Of a DNA stretch of 64,000 nt, positions 20,567-31,273 are shown one piece after another. The DNA lies in NCBI GenBank assembly GCA_958299035.1, contig CATQJL010000112.1, forward strand, positions 6,852,109 to 6,916,108. The letters are read 5' to 3'. The position numbers and the translations under genes are program-made. This stretch comes from Cylicocyclus nassatus (Eukaryota > Nematoda > Chromadorea > Rhabditida > Strongylidae). The notes under the pieces are model-generated. The model saw only the letters and a list, made by a program, of their open reading frames with translations, made no database searches and was not told the origin of the DNA. Position 1 is the stretch's first letter; each line of letters begins with the position of its first letter.

Positions 20567-22412
20567 TCTTATACAGTGCTGGCCATAATTATATAGCCAC
20601 CCTAGAAATCGTCGTAATTTTCGTTCTTGTCAATTAATCTGTCTGAAACTTTGCTTATCAATTAATCTGTCTGAAACTTTGCTTATTGTGCGCATGTCAA
20701 ACTACCATGACTCCTTTAAACGGCTTCCAGTCTTGTTGAGTTTGAACGGAGAAAAACGTAAAAATTCGAAAAAGCCCTCTTTGAAAGCTGGACAAAATTA
20801 TATATCCACCTGGTTTTTCTAATCACTATCGCATTCGTTGACTCTCAAATTTTTTTGTACAATAATACCCCAAAATATGAAACATTTGCAACACCTATGG
20901 CCTCTCATACTACTCAAGTAGAAGCGATTACTGCATTTTTTGCTTTCAAAAGCACCAAAAATCAGTTTGCTTCAACAAACAACTGGTTTGAAGAGTTTTC
21001 AAGCTCTTGTTCATTTCAAATAATAATCATGGAATCTATTGACCCTTCTGGATAGATGGGGTGAAGAGCGCTTTCGTAAACTCTGAGTAATCGCTCATTG
21101 TGACGGACAGACACCAACCTCACCATAGGGTTGTCGTGCTTTTGCACCACAAAACTCGATTTTCAAGTTACAGAAAATACTGTAATGTAGCCATTACAAC
21201 AGCCATACAACATTGAACTCGTGTGCATGACTGGGAAAATATTTCGGGATTGAGCACTCTGGTTCAGCCGAGTTGACATCCACTGAATGTTGAGTGGAGC
21301 ACCCTGCACAACCAAAGCCAACTCAGATCACGAGATAAAACCGGAGAAGCTTAAAACTTCAAAATCTTAGCTAATCTCATTCATCGGATGGTATGACGCG
21401 AAACACAGAGGGAAGTAAGGAGATCTAGGGTTATATCGAATCTTCTGCTCGCAGGGAAATTTCGCGGTAAGTATCTCAAGTCTAAATCGCTACCGCATCA
21501 TTAGGGACAATCTGAAAGTTGTTGCGAAAGCTGCATCCCCATGTAGGCAATGTAATAAATCAAGTTCAGCACTTTATGGGCATTGCAAACTGAGTTTTGT
21601 GATTTAAAAGCGTTTCAACCCTATGGTGAGGTTGGAGTCTGTCCGTCAAAATCAGCGATTACGCAGAGTTTACGAAAGCGCTCTTCTTCCATCTATCCAG
21701 AACGGTCAGTAGACTCCATGATTATCATTTGAAATGAACAAGAGCTTGAAAACTCTTCAAACCAGTTGTTTGTTGAAGCAAACTGATTTTTGGTGCTTTA
21801 AGCAAAAAATGCAGTGATCGCTTCTACTTGAGTAGGATGAGAGGCCGTAGGTGTTGCAAATGTTTCATACTTTGGGGTATTATTGTACAAAAAATTTGAG
21901 AGTTAACGAATGCGATAGTGATTAGAAAAACCAGGTGGCTATATAATTTTGTCCAGCTTTCAAAGAGGGCTTTTTCGAATTTTTACGTTTTTCTCCGTTC
22001 AAACTCAACAAGACTGGAAGCCGTTTAGAGGAGTCATGGTAGGTTGACATGCGCACAATACAGCAAAGTTTCAGACAGATTAATTGACAAGAACGAAAAT
22101 TACGACGATTTCTAGGGTGGCTATATAATTATGGCCAGCACTGTATATAAAGCTGAATGTCTGTCTGTCTGTACGTATGTGCGGAATAGAAATTTTTATT
22201 TCTGAACCGATTTGGACCAAACTTGGCACACATACACTTCGGGGCATGGAGCGTGTCATAGGCTACTTTTTGTATCCATCGATATCGATTTTTATCGATT
22301 TTTTGCAAAATTTGAGCTACGGGGCTGGGAGTTGGCACAGGGGGGGTAATCGAGCATGCTGATTACAAAAATGTTATTGACAGGGCCGGGCGGAGCCGGG
22401 TTTGCCAACTAG
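20567..22412 (+). mobile_element. Non-autonomous Helitron H2 nested in H1
   Basis: Begins TCTTA at 20567 after an A and ends CTAG at 22409-22412 before a T. It is interrupted near its 5' end by the Tc1-like foldback (20574-22143), after which it resumes TATAAAGCTGAATGTCTG. H1 sequence continues on both sides, which shows the order of insertion. Confidence 0.7.
20574..22143. mobile_element. Tc1-like foldback element, copy 2
   Basis: Ends CAGTGCTGGCCATAATTATA and its complement, flanked by TA (20572-20573, 22144-22145). The arms of roughly 600 bp are inverted copies with a central region near 21200-21560. Related to, but distinct from, the copy at 16024-17562 (GGCCATAATTATATAGCC against GGACATAATTATAGGGAC). 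No transposase core. Confidence 0.75.
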
Positions 22413-22475
22413 TACATACATATAGACATACATGCATACATACATACAAACAGACATTCAGCTTTATATATAAGA

Positions 22476-24459
22476 TAATCTGGTGGGTGCAGACCACCAC
22501 AAAGCTGTATCGCTTAACTTTTAGTCATTTTGGCGTCTCGTTTGAATATGCGAGAGAGGAACTACCGTGTACTTGATCAAAATAGATAGGAGTGCATTTG
22601 GCTAAGATCCTCTAACATTCTAGCTGCTATACAAAAGCGTAAGAGCGAAATAGACGTTCCTCTAATTTGGTTTTTGGACGTAACAGTCAGGACTGTTTAT
22701 TATAAATACTTTCTCGATTTCGTCAACGCTAATCATGCCGCTGAGTTTAAGCTTGGTGAAGACTGACGATACATCAGAGCTAAGGTCGGCTTTCTTTGAT
22801 GTTATGTTAAACGTGTGCGGAAGTTGGTCTTGACTACAAAGGATACGTTTTTATGAAATAAAGAATTGTGAACCCGCTGATTCCAGTAAATAACTTTTCA
22901 CATGGTTGTAGAGCAAAATGTATGGTATAAGAGAGTTTTGCGAGTTGTTGGGGGAATGCTGTTATGGTTTGGCTAGAAGCTATCAAACCAAATAGCAATT
23001 CCAGTTTTGAACTTTACTCTGATCTGGATGCAATACCATCTGGAAATTTTCCTATCTTTGACGAATGGCGCCTGACAAATTTCTAGCCATGGAGCAGATC
23101 CTCAGCGATAGCAACCCTGTTGAGTTCTGTTATATACATTGTCACATATGTCCGCTCTCGATTTCAATTTACCGATATGCACTTTCACACATTGAACTAC
23201 GACATTGTCCGGCATGCCGCGTTTTTTATTATCATGTGATTTTGCTATTTAAGCAAGACACGTACCTTAAATGACGTCATGTATGCATTCAAAAGATAGT
23301 TGGTTTGTAAATGCGCCACAAAGTTTAGAATTGTGGAGTTTTGTCAATGACGTCATGGGTTTTTTCGAAAGATTGCTTGGCTCATAAAAGTACTAAAAAG
23401 CTTTAAAGCTAGTGAAAGTTGGCTGTTCAGACAAAAGCGTGCACGTCACTTATGTCATAAATGCGTTCCAGAGATTGTCGATCTTTGAAAAAAGTGGTTC
23501 TACTTGTTTCCCATAAATAGGTAAAAGCGTGCAGTACCGTCTTCAGTTGAGGCTTCACGAGTGCCCTCAATCAAGCCATTGATTGATGATGCCAACCATC
23601 CACGATGATGTGATTTAGAACGCTACATTCATGCAAGTATACAAGTCAAAACGCGTCCGCCAAGTATTCGCATCTAATTGATTGGTATTAGCGGCAGGAT
23701 ATGGCGCACTCGTTGAATCTTTTAAGTATCGTCAACCTGCATTGTAGCTCCTCACCCATATTCCTTTGACATGTTAACACGTTTCGGACCGGTGCTGCAC
23801 GTCGTGCAGCACGCTGCTTTGAAGGATTTTTTGACGTTTACAGGAGGTTTTCTTTGAGTCCAAGTTTGTCAAGTCAAAGGCCTGAGCTTCTACTTTTTGA
23901 ATGACTCCGTAGAGTTGTGCCGGCGATATTTGTTCAGGAGGTATGAGCACAAATCGAACAACAGTTGCAACTAAGTGCGGCAACGCGAACGACGCATGCG
24001 ACGTCGCAACTTAAGTTTGCTACGATATCAAAGAGAAAAACTGTGGTTTCATTACTGATGTGTACTGTCTACAACATAGATTCTTTTGGATACTATTAGG
24101 AACTGAGTTCTTGTTCCTATCTTTCAGCAAAGCACAGAAGTTCTTCACAAGCGACAAAGTTCAAACAATTCAAATCCATTCAGAACTAGGTATGGAACTT
24201 ATTTGATAAGCTGATTACAGACGTAGCACATACTCTACGAAATAAGGTCCCTCTGCTGGCTAATGGCTGAAAGTGCACTCTTCTTCGCCGCACACGAATT
24301 CGCGATCCGAAACATGTTAAACTGACGCGTATTGTAAGTTACTCAGGAGTAACTCACGGAAAATTTCTCTGCGTATCATCATTAATACACTTTTCAAGTC
24401 AATCGGTCGTCTAACTAAATGTGAATTGATTTGATTAAGGAAGACAACCTTCTCAGATA
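22476..24459. other. Unassigned spacer; one coding-like frame
   Basis: A minus frame at 23774-23983 has protein-like composition (LIPPEQISPAQLYGVIQKVE) but no recognised domain or splice context. The rest shows nothing recognisable. Confidence 0.35.
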
Positions 24460-24750
24460 CTCAGACAATCGCCGGGGGCAGGCGGGCGCCGGAAAAATAG
24501 ATGGCTGATTTCTCAAATCCCGCTCGCGGATTTTTTGAGAGGCAATCAGGACTTTTCGGAACGTCGCTTGCTGAATTCTCGATTCCTCAGAGATTCAGCA
24601 ATATATTTGCAAAAGATAAGAGCGAAAAAAAAATTAAACAGGCGGTCTCTCAGAAACTCGCTAACTATTTTCCTGGAATTTGCGAGCGGGATGCGAAATT
24701 TCAGCAACACGTATTTTCCGGTGCCCGCCTGCCCCCGGCGATTGTCTGAG
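24460..24750 (+). mobile_element. CTCAGA-family palindromic MITE, copy C
   Basis: 291 bp, start CTCAGACAATCGCCGGGGGC, perfect complementary end, TA/TA at 24458-24459 and 24751-24752. Same subtype as copy A. Confidence 0.85.
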
Positions 24751-25073
24751 TAGATGGACGGTCAACTGAAATTTCTTGATTTTTTACAGCATGGGAGAGA
24801 GACCGTCGTCAATTCACCTCAAGAAATCTCGGAGGAGGGCCTCAGTCCAGTTCACCTGAACTGAATAAGCTTGACTACGGGGAATCTATTTGAAAGCTCT
24901 AAAATTTTGGTTTTCTTGGCACAATGTTTTTCGGAGATCTGCCAGGTACAGAGAATTGAGTAGCAAAGTTTTTCTGATACGCGTAGAAAACTGATGAATA
25001 TTTCGATAGAAGCATTGGAAGTTTTGCAGTTATTCTCCAATTCTACCCGTAACAGGTAAAGACACTTCATTCG

Positions 25074-25108
25074 AGCCTGACGTTTCAGCTTGACCGTCTT
25101 CAGAGGCC
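25074..25108 (-). ncRNA. Hammerhead-ribozyme-like motif 2
   Basis: Minus strand: GGCCT, then the intact box CTGAAGA, one unpaired base, a weak GGT/GCT stem II, GAAAC, the canonical GTC triplet, then AGGCT. Stem I (GGCCT/AGGCT) pairs over 5 bp with one G-U. Core residues are all present. The weak stem II and the extra base before it are the doubts. Confidence 0.45.
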
Positions 25109-25270
25109 TCTTTCGAATAGTTTAGCTGTTTTATTGACAATTTTCCATAAACAAATCAGACCAGAATGGGCGATAGGCAGGATATAAATCTTACTCTTTT
25201 TCTGCGACAGCTACCATTCCAAACAACACTGAGCAGCACTTCTCGCACAAGGTAAATTTACATTGAACTT

Positions 25271-25276
25271 TTTATT
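25271..25276 (-). promoter_or_regulatory. Candidate poly(A) signal AATAAA
   Basis: Lies 83 nt beyond the stop codon at 25359 on the minus strand, a normal 3' UTR distance. Confidence 0.35.
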
Positions 25277-25358
25277 ATGTACACTTTTTGAGATCAATAT
25301 TGAGCTAGTCCACTCAGAGTAGATGCGCTGAATGGCTTTCTATTCACCCTCATAGTCT

Positions 25359-25652
25359 TCAAAACATGGCTACAGCATCTGCTGCAAAGATGTGATTTCG
25401 TGAAGGTAGCAAGTCTGCTGGGTTTCCTTCCGGATCGACTTCAACATTCGATTCAGCTAATAAACGCATTACTTTGTCGGTGATAGTGTAAACATCCGCT
25501 TCATCTTCAAATAATGAAAGCAGCGTTCGAATCAAAATAGTCAGCACAAAAATTGTAACTGAAGCTATAACACCGAATTTTAGTAGCGATTCCAGCAGTA
25601 GATTACCATGGATTGATTTTGATGGAGATGATAAATCCAGCTTCCATATGAT
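25359..25652 (-). CDS. Candidate terminal exon, single-pass membrane C-terminus
   Basis: A minus-strand frame of 97 codons and a TGA stop. It contains a strongly hydrophobic segment (FGVIASVTIFVLTILI) followed by an acidic, ordinary-looking tail (DKVMRLLAESNVEVDPEGN) ending AADAVAMF. There is no upstream ATG before the hydrophobic part, so it would be a 3' exon. The frame is closed by TGA just inside a TTTGTGCAG acceptor-like sequence, so the exact splice site is unresolved. AATAAA lies 83 nt downstream. No family recognised. It may be the end of a real membrane-protein gene whose other exons are beyond recognition, or a relic. Confidence 0.35.
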   Translation of the reverse strand: MIWKLDLSSPSKSIHGNLLLESLLKFGVIASVTIFVLTILIRTLLSLFEDEADVYTITDKVMRLLAESNVEVDPEGNPADLLPSRNHIFAADAVAMF

Positions 25653-25655
25653 TCA

Positions 25656-26091
25656 CTGCACAAATGGTGTTGTGTTGAATACGTAATTGATCGCCACGTT
25701 TTTGCTTGAATAGGGAAAATGCATAACATACTTGACATGCTATGCCATAATCAGTACCAAGAGGGTAGTAATTATTGTAAAATTACGGTAGACGTACGAT
25801 AAGTGTTAATCCGTCAAAGTTTGCAGCTTTGAGTAAGAGGATTATTCGGCATTCTACTATTATCAACTCCGTAACTTCTCATTGAATTGACATGAGATCA
25901 TACACAAAATTGAATAGTCCTGCTGTGCCGGTGGAGGACCATATTTCGCCGAAAGGGAATAGACCACCAGCCATGCGTATTACAGACATGACATATTTGT
26001 TCCAGCTTTCCGCAAGGGGAGCTATCGGCGATATATTCTCCTACCCGTCATGTGCTTAAGGGCCGCATGCATTAACATCTTGGAGGGACGG
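25656..26091. other. No recognisable feature
   Basis: Short frames only. Confidence 0.35.
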
Positions 26092-26760
26092 CGAACGCAG
26101 CTCAAAAGAAGAGCTTCATATCCTAAAGCTCCAGGTGTCTGGATCATGCTGTGTATTCCATCCGTAAGTATTTTTGCCACCTTTTGCTATAAACATAATG
26201 AACAGACGCGAGAAGCTGTAAAAGCCGCATTTTCCAGCTTTTTGTATGATCCCCTGATGATCCCCGGTGGGCGACCGCCTTTTCTTCAAAGTCATTTGTC
26301 TTTCTTCGAAGTCAAAGAAACCTTTCAAAGTTGTGCTAATCATCTAACCCAAAAGTGCTAAGCACGTTGCTAATGAGAACAAATGACCTAGTGGAATCAA
26401 GAAATTTGCGATGAAGCACAAGTCGAATGTTGGGGTTTATTGAAAAATTCGATATTTTGAGAACTCATTTGATGTTATCAGCAACATTAACGATACTGTT
26501 AGTGTTCAGATAGATAATTAGTAAAACCTTGCGCTTTCATTAACCATGAAAAAAGAAAAATGGCTTTGAAGATATGACAGTTGACTTCCTGGGATCGTCA
26601 GTGGTTCGTACAAAAAGCTGAAAAACTTGTAGATCTTCTCGCTCCTGCTCAATATGTTTGTTCATAGTGACGGATGGTAGGAATACTTATGGATAGATGA
26701 ACAGCGTGAAATCCTTATCTGGAGCTTTAGGATATGAAACTTTCTTTTCAGCTGCGATCC
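26092..26760. repeat. Foldback with diverged arms of about 155 bp
   Basis: 26092-26250 and 26608-26760 are inverted relatives. Shared words include CTGGAGCTTTAGGATATGAA, ACAAAAAGCTG and AATACTTA(C/T)GGAT. Frames of 75-103 codons on both strands here are consequences of the repeat. No target duplication found. Confidence 0.6.
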
Positions 26761-27492
26761 CCTCCCCAGGGGAATGTTAGTGCATGGGACCCTAAAACTG
26801 GACTTTCATACATGATTGAATGAGTGAAAAATCTTCGAAGGCTAAGCCATTTCCACATCCTTAACCCAACAAATTTTTGCAGCCCTCCCCGTACCCTAAA
26901 AATAAAACTTATTTCATAACTATTGTAAAATAAGTTTTACACATACATACTGCCAACATTCATCCCTGCTAAGATATGTTCTCCCTGCAAGCGCGCAAAT
27001 TCAAAAATGTGCCCTGAAATAAACAAAAGGCTTGTTTACAGCAAAGAGAAAATGATATGACACCAAAACTGGAGTGCAGATACACAATAGGAAGCTGAAA
27101 CTATCTATGAAAATTTATGAAAGCGTTATATGAACTAAAGGCTGGCAAACTTTTTTCGTAGTAAGTGGCTTTTGAGCCGCCTGGAGAGCCACTTGAGGTG
27201 GTCAAAGCAAAGTCACAAATTTCTATCCCTTCACATTTTTTTACAAATTTTACATAACTTTTTTTTACATCAAAAACCCTGTAAATATGTTTTTTAATCT
27301 CTCCAAATCATCTCCTCCTCGCCTAGTTACAGTCCTTCAAAGTTTTCATATAGTGGCGGCGGCAATCCTGCTTTAAGCACGCGATGGTGCTCGGCGGGCA
27401 CAGCATGCCGCCACTTCTAAAAATACGAGTGTTATTGGTTTCTTTATCTCTAATCAATGTTCTTGCGTTTATTCTTCTTCGTTACTAGGTGT
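26761..27492. other. No recognisable feature
   Basis: Spacer with short frames only. Confidence 0.35.
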
Positions 27493-27640
27493 GGGCTTGG
27501 CATGAGGTGCCTAAATCAACTTTTTCATACTTCTCTGAAACTTTTTCTTTATGTGGCAAAGTTTTCGTAAACCTTGCCACATAAAGAAAAAGTTTCAGAG
27601 AAGTCTGAAAAAGTTGATTTAGGCACCTCATGCCAAGCCC
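27493..27640. repeat. Near-perfect hairpin, 67-nt arms and 14-nt loop
   Basis: 27493-27559 pairs with 27574-27640 with about one mismatch. The arms begin GGGCTTGGCATGAGGTGCC and end TTTATGTGGCAA. Arm identity is higher than for most MITEs in the window. It could be a small recent MITE or give a long-hairpin RNA if transcribed. No flanking duplication seen. Confidence 0.8.
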
Positions 27641-27837
27641 TGCCTGCGCCTCATGATCTCTGCGGCTAATAAAGCCGCGTTGCGCCCCAAAATATTGCGC
27701 CTTCGTCGCCTTAGCGGCCTAAACCTACTTCCTTTTGCGTAGGAACTATGCATTCGCAACTCGAGTGCCTGTGCGTAACATGAAGAACTTACAAGGGAGT
27801 CAAGTAACTTAGAATCGCGTTTCGAGATGAGACACAT

Positions 27838-27930
27838 GCAAGGTGTCCCGAAAGTAAGTACACACTTTTCAATCGCTAATATCTCTCTTCCCAATGTGTC
27901 TTTTTCAGCCATTTAAGCAACACCTTGCAG
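27838..27930 (+). mobile_element. mariner-like terminal fragment
   Basis: CAAGGTGTCCCGAAAGTAAG with following AATATCTCTCTTCCCAATGT matches, inverted, the fragment at 34608-34690 and the end near 35800. On the minus strand it reads MAEKDTLGREILAIEKC. TA-type elements often begin in this way, but no complete copy is present. Confidence 0.45.
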
Positions 27931-28602
27931 AGGAGGCTTCAACTTAGATTCACAGTATCGAGCGAATCACCGGTCGCTCTTCATCACTGTAGGATTACTG
28001 TAGAAACTTCAACGAGTATTTGAGGCCATTGGAAGCCATATTCTGCCTTGGAACAAAACCAAACAAGCCAGAAACTCTTACACTACGGTAAGGGAAGCCG
28101 CAGATTTCGAACATGAAATTTTTACTCAACTTTGACGCTTCTTTTCAAAGTTATAGTAAACTTAATAACCGAATTTTCAGCATCTGTCAAAAATGTGATT
28201 AAACCGTCAAGAAAGCTGAAAACATTTATAAAAATTGCGTGGTGAAATCAGCGTGCGCGAAAACTCTAGTACACGATTTTTCAGACTTTTTTTAAAAATT
28301 TTGTCAGATGGCATATTTCATAGTGGTTTTTGCTGGAAGTTCTCACCATAATCCTACAATCAGAGATGCGATGGGGGGAGCCGGGCCCATCAAAAGTGAA
28401 GGTGGTCCCGGCTAACACTGGCCGGCCAAAAGTGAAGGTGGTAGTGTCGGACACTCACCTCCCAAAAACGTCGACGGAGGGGGGGAGGCTGCTTGGGCGG
28501 GGGGGGGGGGGTAGAACGGAGAACAGAGCTATCTTTATAGGTCGAGCTGTGACCCAACTGCCCTCTTTAGGGCCACAGATACGATGAATATCAAAAATAT
28601 TT

Positions 28603-29305
28603 ATAAATATTATTTATAAAAATTTAAAATAGACGTGTTTAGTAAATGGTGTATTTGGTAGTAAAAGTTTTTTGGACTGTACGGATTTTATTAAGTAAAT
28701 TTTGTCATAACATACTGCGAAGGAAGTAGGTCGATCTAGGCAGTAACGGCCGAGAAAAAGAATTTTGAATATTTAATAGTGAAAAATCATGCGAAATTTC
28801 CACTGTTATAAATCTGTTGTTTGAAGATGTCAGCAGTTGCGACTTCATAGGTTTTAAAGAGTAAATGGTGCTCTATCAGCTAGTGAAAGATTCGAGTGGA
28901 TCTGAGAGATAGTCGTTGAAGACCAGAATTCTAAAAATTTACGCCATTTTTGCGTGTTTTTTGACAGTTGACAGTCAAACTCATATAAATTTTGAATGTA
29001 GAAGTGTGTGATGCTGCGACTTTATAGGCTTAATATAATAAGGTTTGCCTTATCAGAAGATGTCTTAGCCGTACGAATCCATTGAGATACCGCCGAGATC
29101 CAGATTCTTGAAAAAGCAGGTAAAAAAGCGCTTTTTGAATTTCAACAGCGCATAACTTTTTCAGAACTGCATGAATCATATTGCGACTTCATAGGTTAGG
29201 TTCTTCTCATCAAGAGCTTTCAGATGATATATAATATATGGGGGTTTAGAGTCTCCTACGAATTATGCCCGTGGGGGGAGCCTTTTCATACCCAAGTCTC
29301 CCCCT
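28603..29305 (+). repeat. Left arm of the 28.4-34.2 kb palindrome
   Basis: Reverse-complement partner of 33370-34041. It contains GCGACTTCATAGG-type words at 28839, 29016 and 29183, spaced 177 and 167 bp, matched by three in the other arm. No protein. Confidence 0.7.
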
Positions 29306-29578
29306 AGCCCACTTTAATGTATTGGAGGCATAGGTGCGATAGGGGGAGCCGGGCTCTCCCCAGGTGAAGGGGGTCTCGGCTGTTCCCGACCTTCCAGGGT
29401 GAAGAGGGTATGTGAGTCTAAGAGGGGGGGGAGGAAGAGAGAAAAGGTAAAAAAGCGTGGTGTGAAGAGCTCTAATTTTTATTTAGGCACAAATTGAAAA
29501 AAATAAAAAATTTTAAAAGAAATCAAAATTTTTAAAAAAAATTGACTTTATGAAGATCTGCGCTCCTGTTTCATTGCA

Positions 29579-30350
29579 TCAACAAAAAACGAAAGCAATA
29601 AGGTTTATCCTAAAAGATGTACAAGTTAGGAACAACTTCCATTCCTGCACATCATCATCAACAATATCACTATCGCTAACGTCAGAGACAACAAGTTCGC
29701 TGCCTGAAAAATCTTCTTCTTCCTCAAAAAGGCCATCGGAGTAGAAGTAGAATTGCGTGCAAAAGCGTTCTGAGTCGAAAATGGATTTGAAACTTTCTTC
29801 TTCCTCTAAGCGCGTTTGTGATTTTTTTCCTGGCCCTCTGGTAGCACCAGGAAAGTCAGCAGGTAAGTGACCAGTTTCTTCATACCATCTTTTAGGATGT
29901 TTCAAAAAGTCATACGGTAACAGCCTGTCTGGACCACTTATACCAATCCTTCAAATGAAGTTTTCGGATAACAATATGTTTAGTAGAAGGTTGACAAACC
30001 TTAAGTAATTGCTTAGATGCTCCATCGTTGTACGACTTCTGCGTTGTGTTCTGATAACAGAGTAGATAGAAAATTTCTTTCTCCACCTCCGCCGTGCTAG
30101 TCGGAATGGAAACCAGCTTTACCAGTAAGTCCATCAGATTTTTGCGGTAAGTAATGGGAAAAGAGCCAGATCGCATATGCCTTCGCAACGGGAAGGAAAT
30201 AGAGCCTTGGGCCTTGTCGAACTCAGGCTTCACCTCCTCTGGCATACGTCCTGTTAGCTGATGAGAAAGCTGCTCAACTTCTTCTTTGACAGCATCTGCG
30301 GAATAGCCGAAAAAAGTAGATACTTTATATTCTTCAATACTGCTGTGCCT
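29579..30350 (-). pseudogene. Decayed ORF of unknown origin, one frameshift
   Basis: A minus-strand frame open from about 30350 to 29910 has protein-like composition (EEYKVSTFFGYSADAVKEEV, then FPITYRKNLMDLLVKLVSIP). Close to its end a shift leads into a second frame to 29579, with FLKHPKRWYEETGHLPADF and an acidic Ser/Asp/Glu-rich tail. The two parts read like one protein broken once. No domain is recognised. It begins right after hammerhead-like motif 3 in the same orientation, so it may belong to the element carrying that motif. Confidence 0.4.
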
Positions 30351-30384
30351 GACAGGTTTGTTAGGTGTTCTTTATTCCAATCAA

Positions 30385-30423
30385 GGCCTAACGTTTCGAC
30401 GCCTTTCGTCTTCCTCAGAGGCC
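30385..30423 (-). ncRNA. Hammerhead-ribozyme-like motif 3
   Basis: Minus strand: GGCCT, CTGAGGA (matches CUGANGA), one extra A, stem II GACG/CGTC with a five-base loop, GAAAC, GTT, AGGCC. Stem I GGCCT/AGGCC is perfect over 5 bp and stem II over 4 bp. Stem III would be only the self-complementary AC/GT, as in dimer-acting hammerheads of retroelements. The extra base before stem II departs from the textbook core. Confidence 0.5.
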
Positions 30424-30695
30424 GTTGAGAACACCGCTACGTCAGTTTCCGCACCGGAAGTGATGGTCTTGGCGGATGGACGGACGGTGTCAATCCACAG
30501 CACATTTTTTACTATTAACTTGCTCCACCTCGCTCTTATTAGGTCGTCCCGAAAGTTTTTGCGCACGATTTTCAAAAATTCATAATTTCTGATTTTTCCA
30601 ACCGATTTGACTGCTTTCACTTTTATGTGAAAGAGTAAGTTATGCTCTTTATAATGACATCTCAGCTGCTTAGTAATGGTCATCTGTTGCATACA

Positions 30696-31273
30696 CTCAG
30701 ATAATCGCCGGGGGCAGGCGGTCCGCAAACTCGCGCTTTTCTGCAGGCGGTCAGCAGGATTTCGGGGCGCGGCCAAATCTTCAGCGGGCGGTATTTGCGT
30801 TTTCTGCAAGCGGGCATCAATACAAAATTTTCTGCAAGCGCTCGTCAAACAATCTCTTTCAGCGAGCGCTGGCCAAACTTTCAGCGGGCGCTCAGACTCT
30901 TTTTACGCAGTTTCGAGCGTACGCCGAGAAAAGATGAGACTCTATGTGGCAGAGGTGCCATCGATGGTTTTATTACCCAAGTTTGGGGTACTTTCTTCCA
31001 GCGGAAAGTACCTGAGGGCTGTGCGGTCCTTCAAAAAGGACCGTGCGGCTCCCAATAATTTTGCATGTTCTCGCGGAAAATCCGCGAGAATGCGGCCACT
31101 GTGCCGCAACTTATGTATAGAAAAACCGCGATAGATTTTCGAGCGTTCGTCTAAAAATTGGCCAACTTTCTTCCAAATTTCTGCAAGCGGGCCGCAAAAA
31201 ATCAACGAACTATTTTTCCGGTGCGCGCTTGCTCAAAATTCGCATGGCCGCCTGCCCCCGGCGGTTATCTGAG
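30696..31273 (+). mobile_element. CTCAGA-family long form, copy F
   Basis: 578 bp, ends CTCAGATAATCGCCGGGGGC and complementary GGTTATCTGAG, CA/CA at 30694-30695 and 31274-31275. Contains iterated TTTCTGCAAGCGCTCG-type words (30720-30900) and four small hairpins (30987-31105). Aligns with copies E and G. Confidence 0.85.

Larger units (their letters stand above)
19598..22475 (-). mobile_element. Non-autonomous Helitron H1, hosting nested elements
   Basis: Minus-oriented: the 5' end TCTTATATATAAAGCTGAAT is complementary to the sequence ending at 22475, and the 3' end CTAG is at 19598-19601 after a GC-rich CCGGGCGGAGCCGG block. Flanking bases are A (5') and T (3') with no target duplication, as for Helitrons. 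The interior holds tandem units of about 120 bp rich in ATCGATAAAATCGATAAA with GTGCCAACTCCCAGCCCCGT. Nested inside are a TA MITE (20365-20550) and Helitron H2 (20567-22412). No Rep/helicase is encoded. Confidence 0.7.
24753..25358. other. Spacer with a hammerhead-like motif and a 3' UTR candidate
   Basis: Contains the motif at 25074-25108 and, next to the terminal-exon candidate, minus-strand AATAAA at 25271-25276. No other feature. Confidence 0.4.

Noticed and set aside
23770..23830. A hammerhead around GTCCGAAACGTG on the minus strand
   Set aside because: No CUGANGA box at the required distance; the nearby GCTGCACGACGTGCAGC is only a short hairpin.
26050..26361. 103-codon plus-strand frame with a donor-like CCGTAAGTA
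   Set aside because: It covers one arm of an inverted repeat whose partner at 26608-26760 does not keep the frame.
30676..31134. 152-codon frame as a gene
   Set aside because: Lies inside CTCAGA copy F and shares only structure, not a maintained frame, with copy E.
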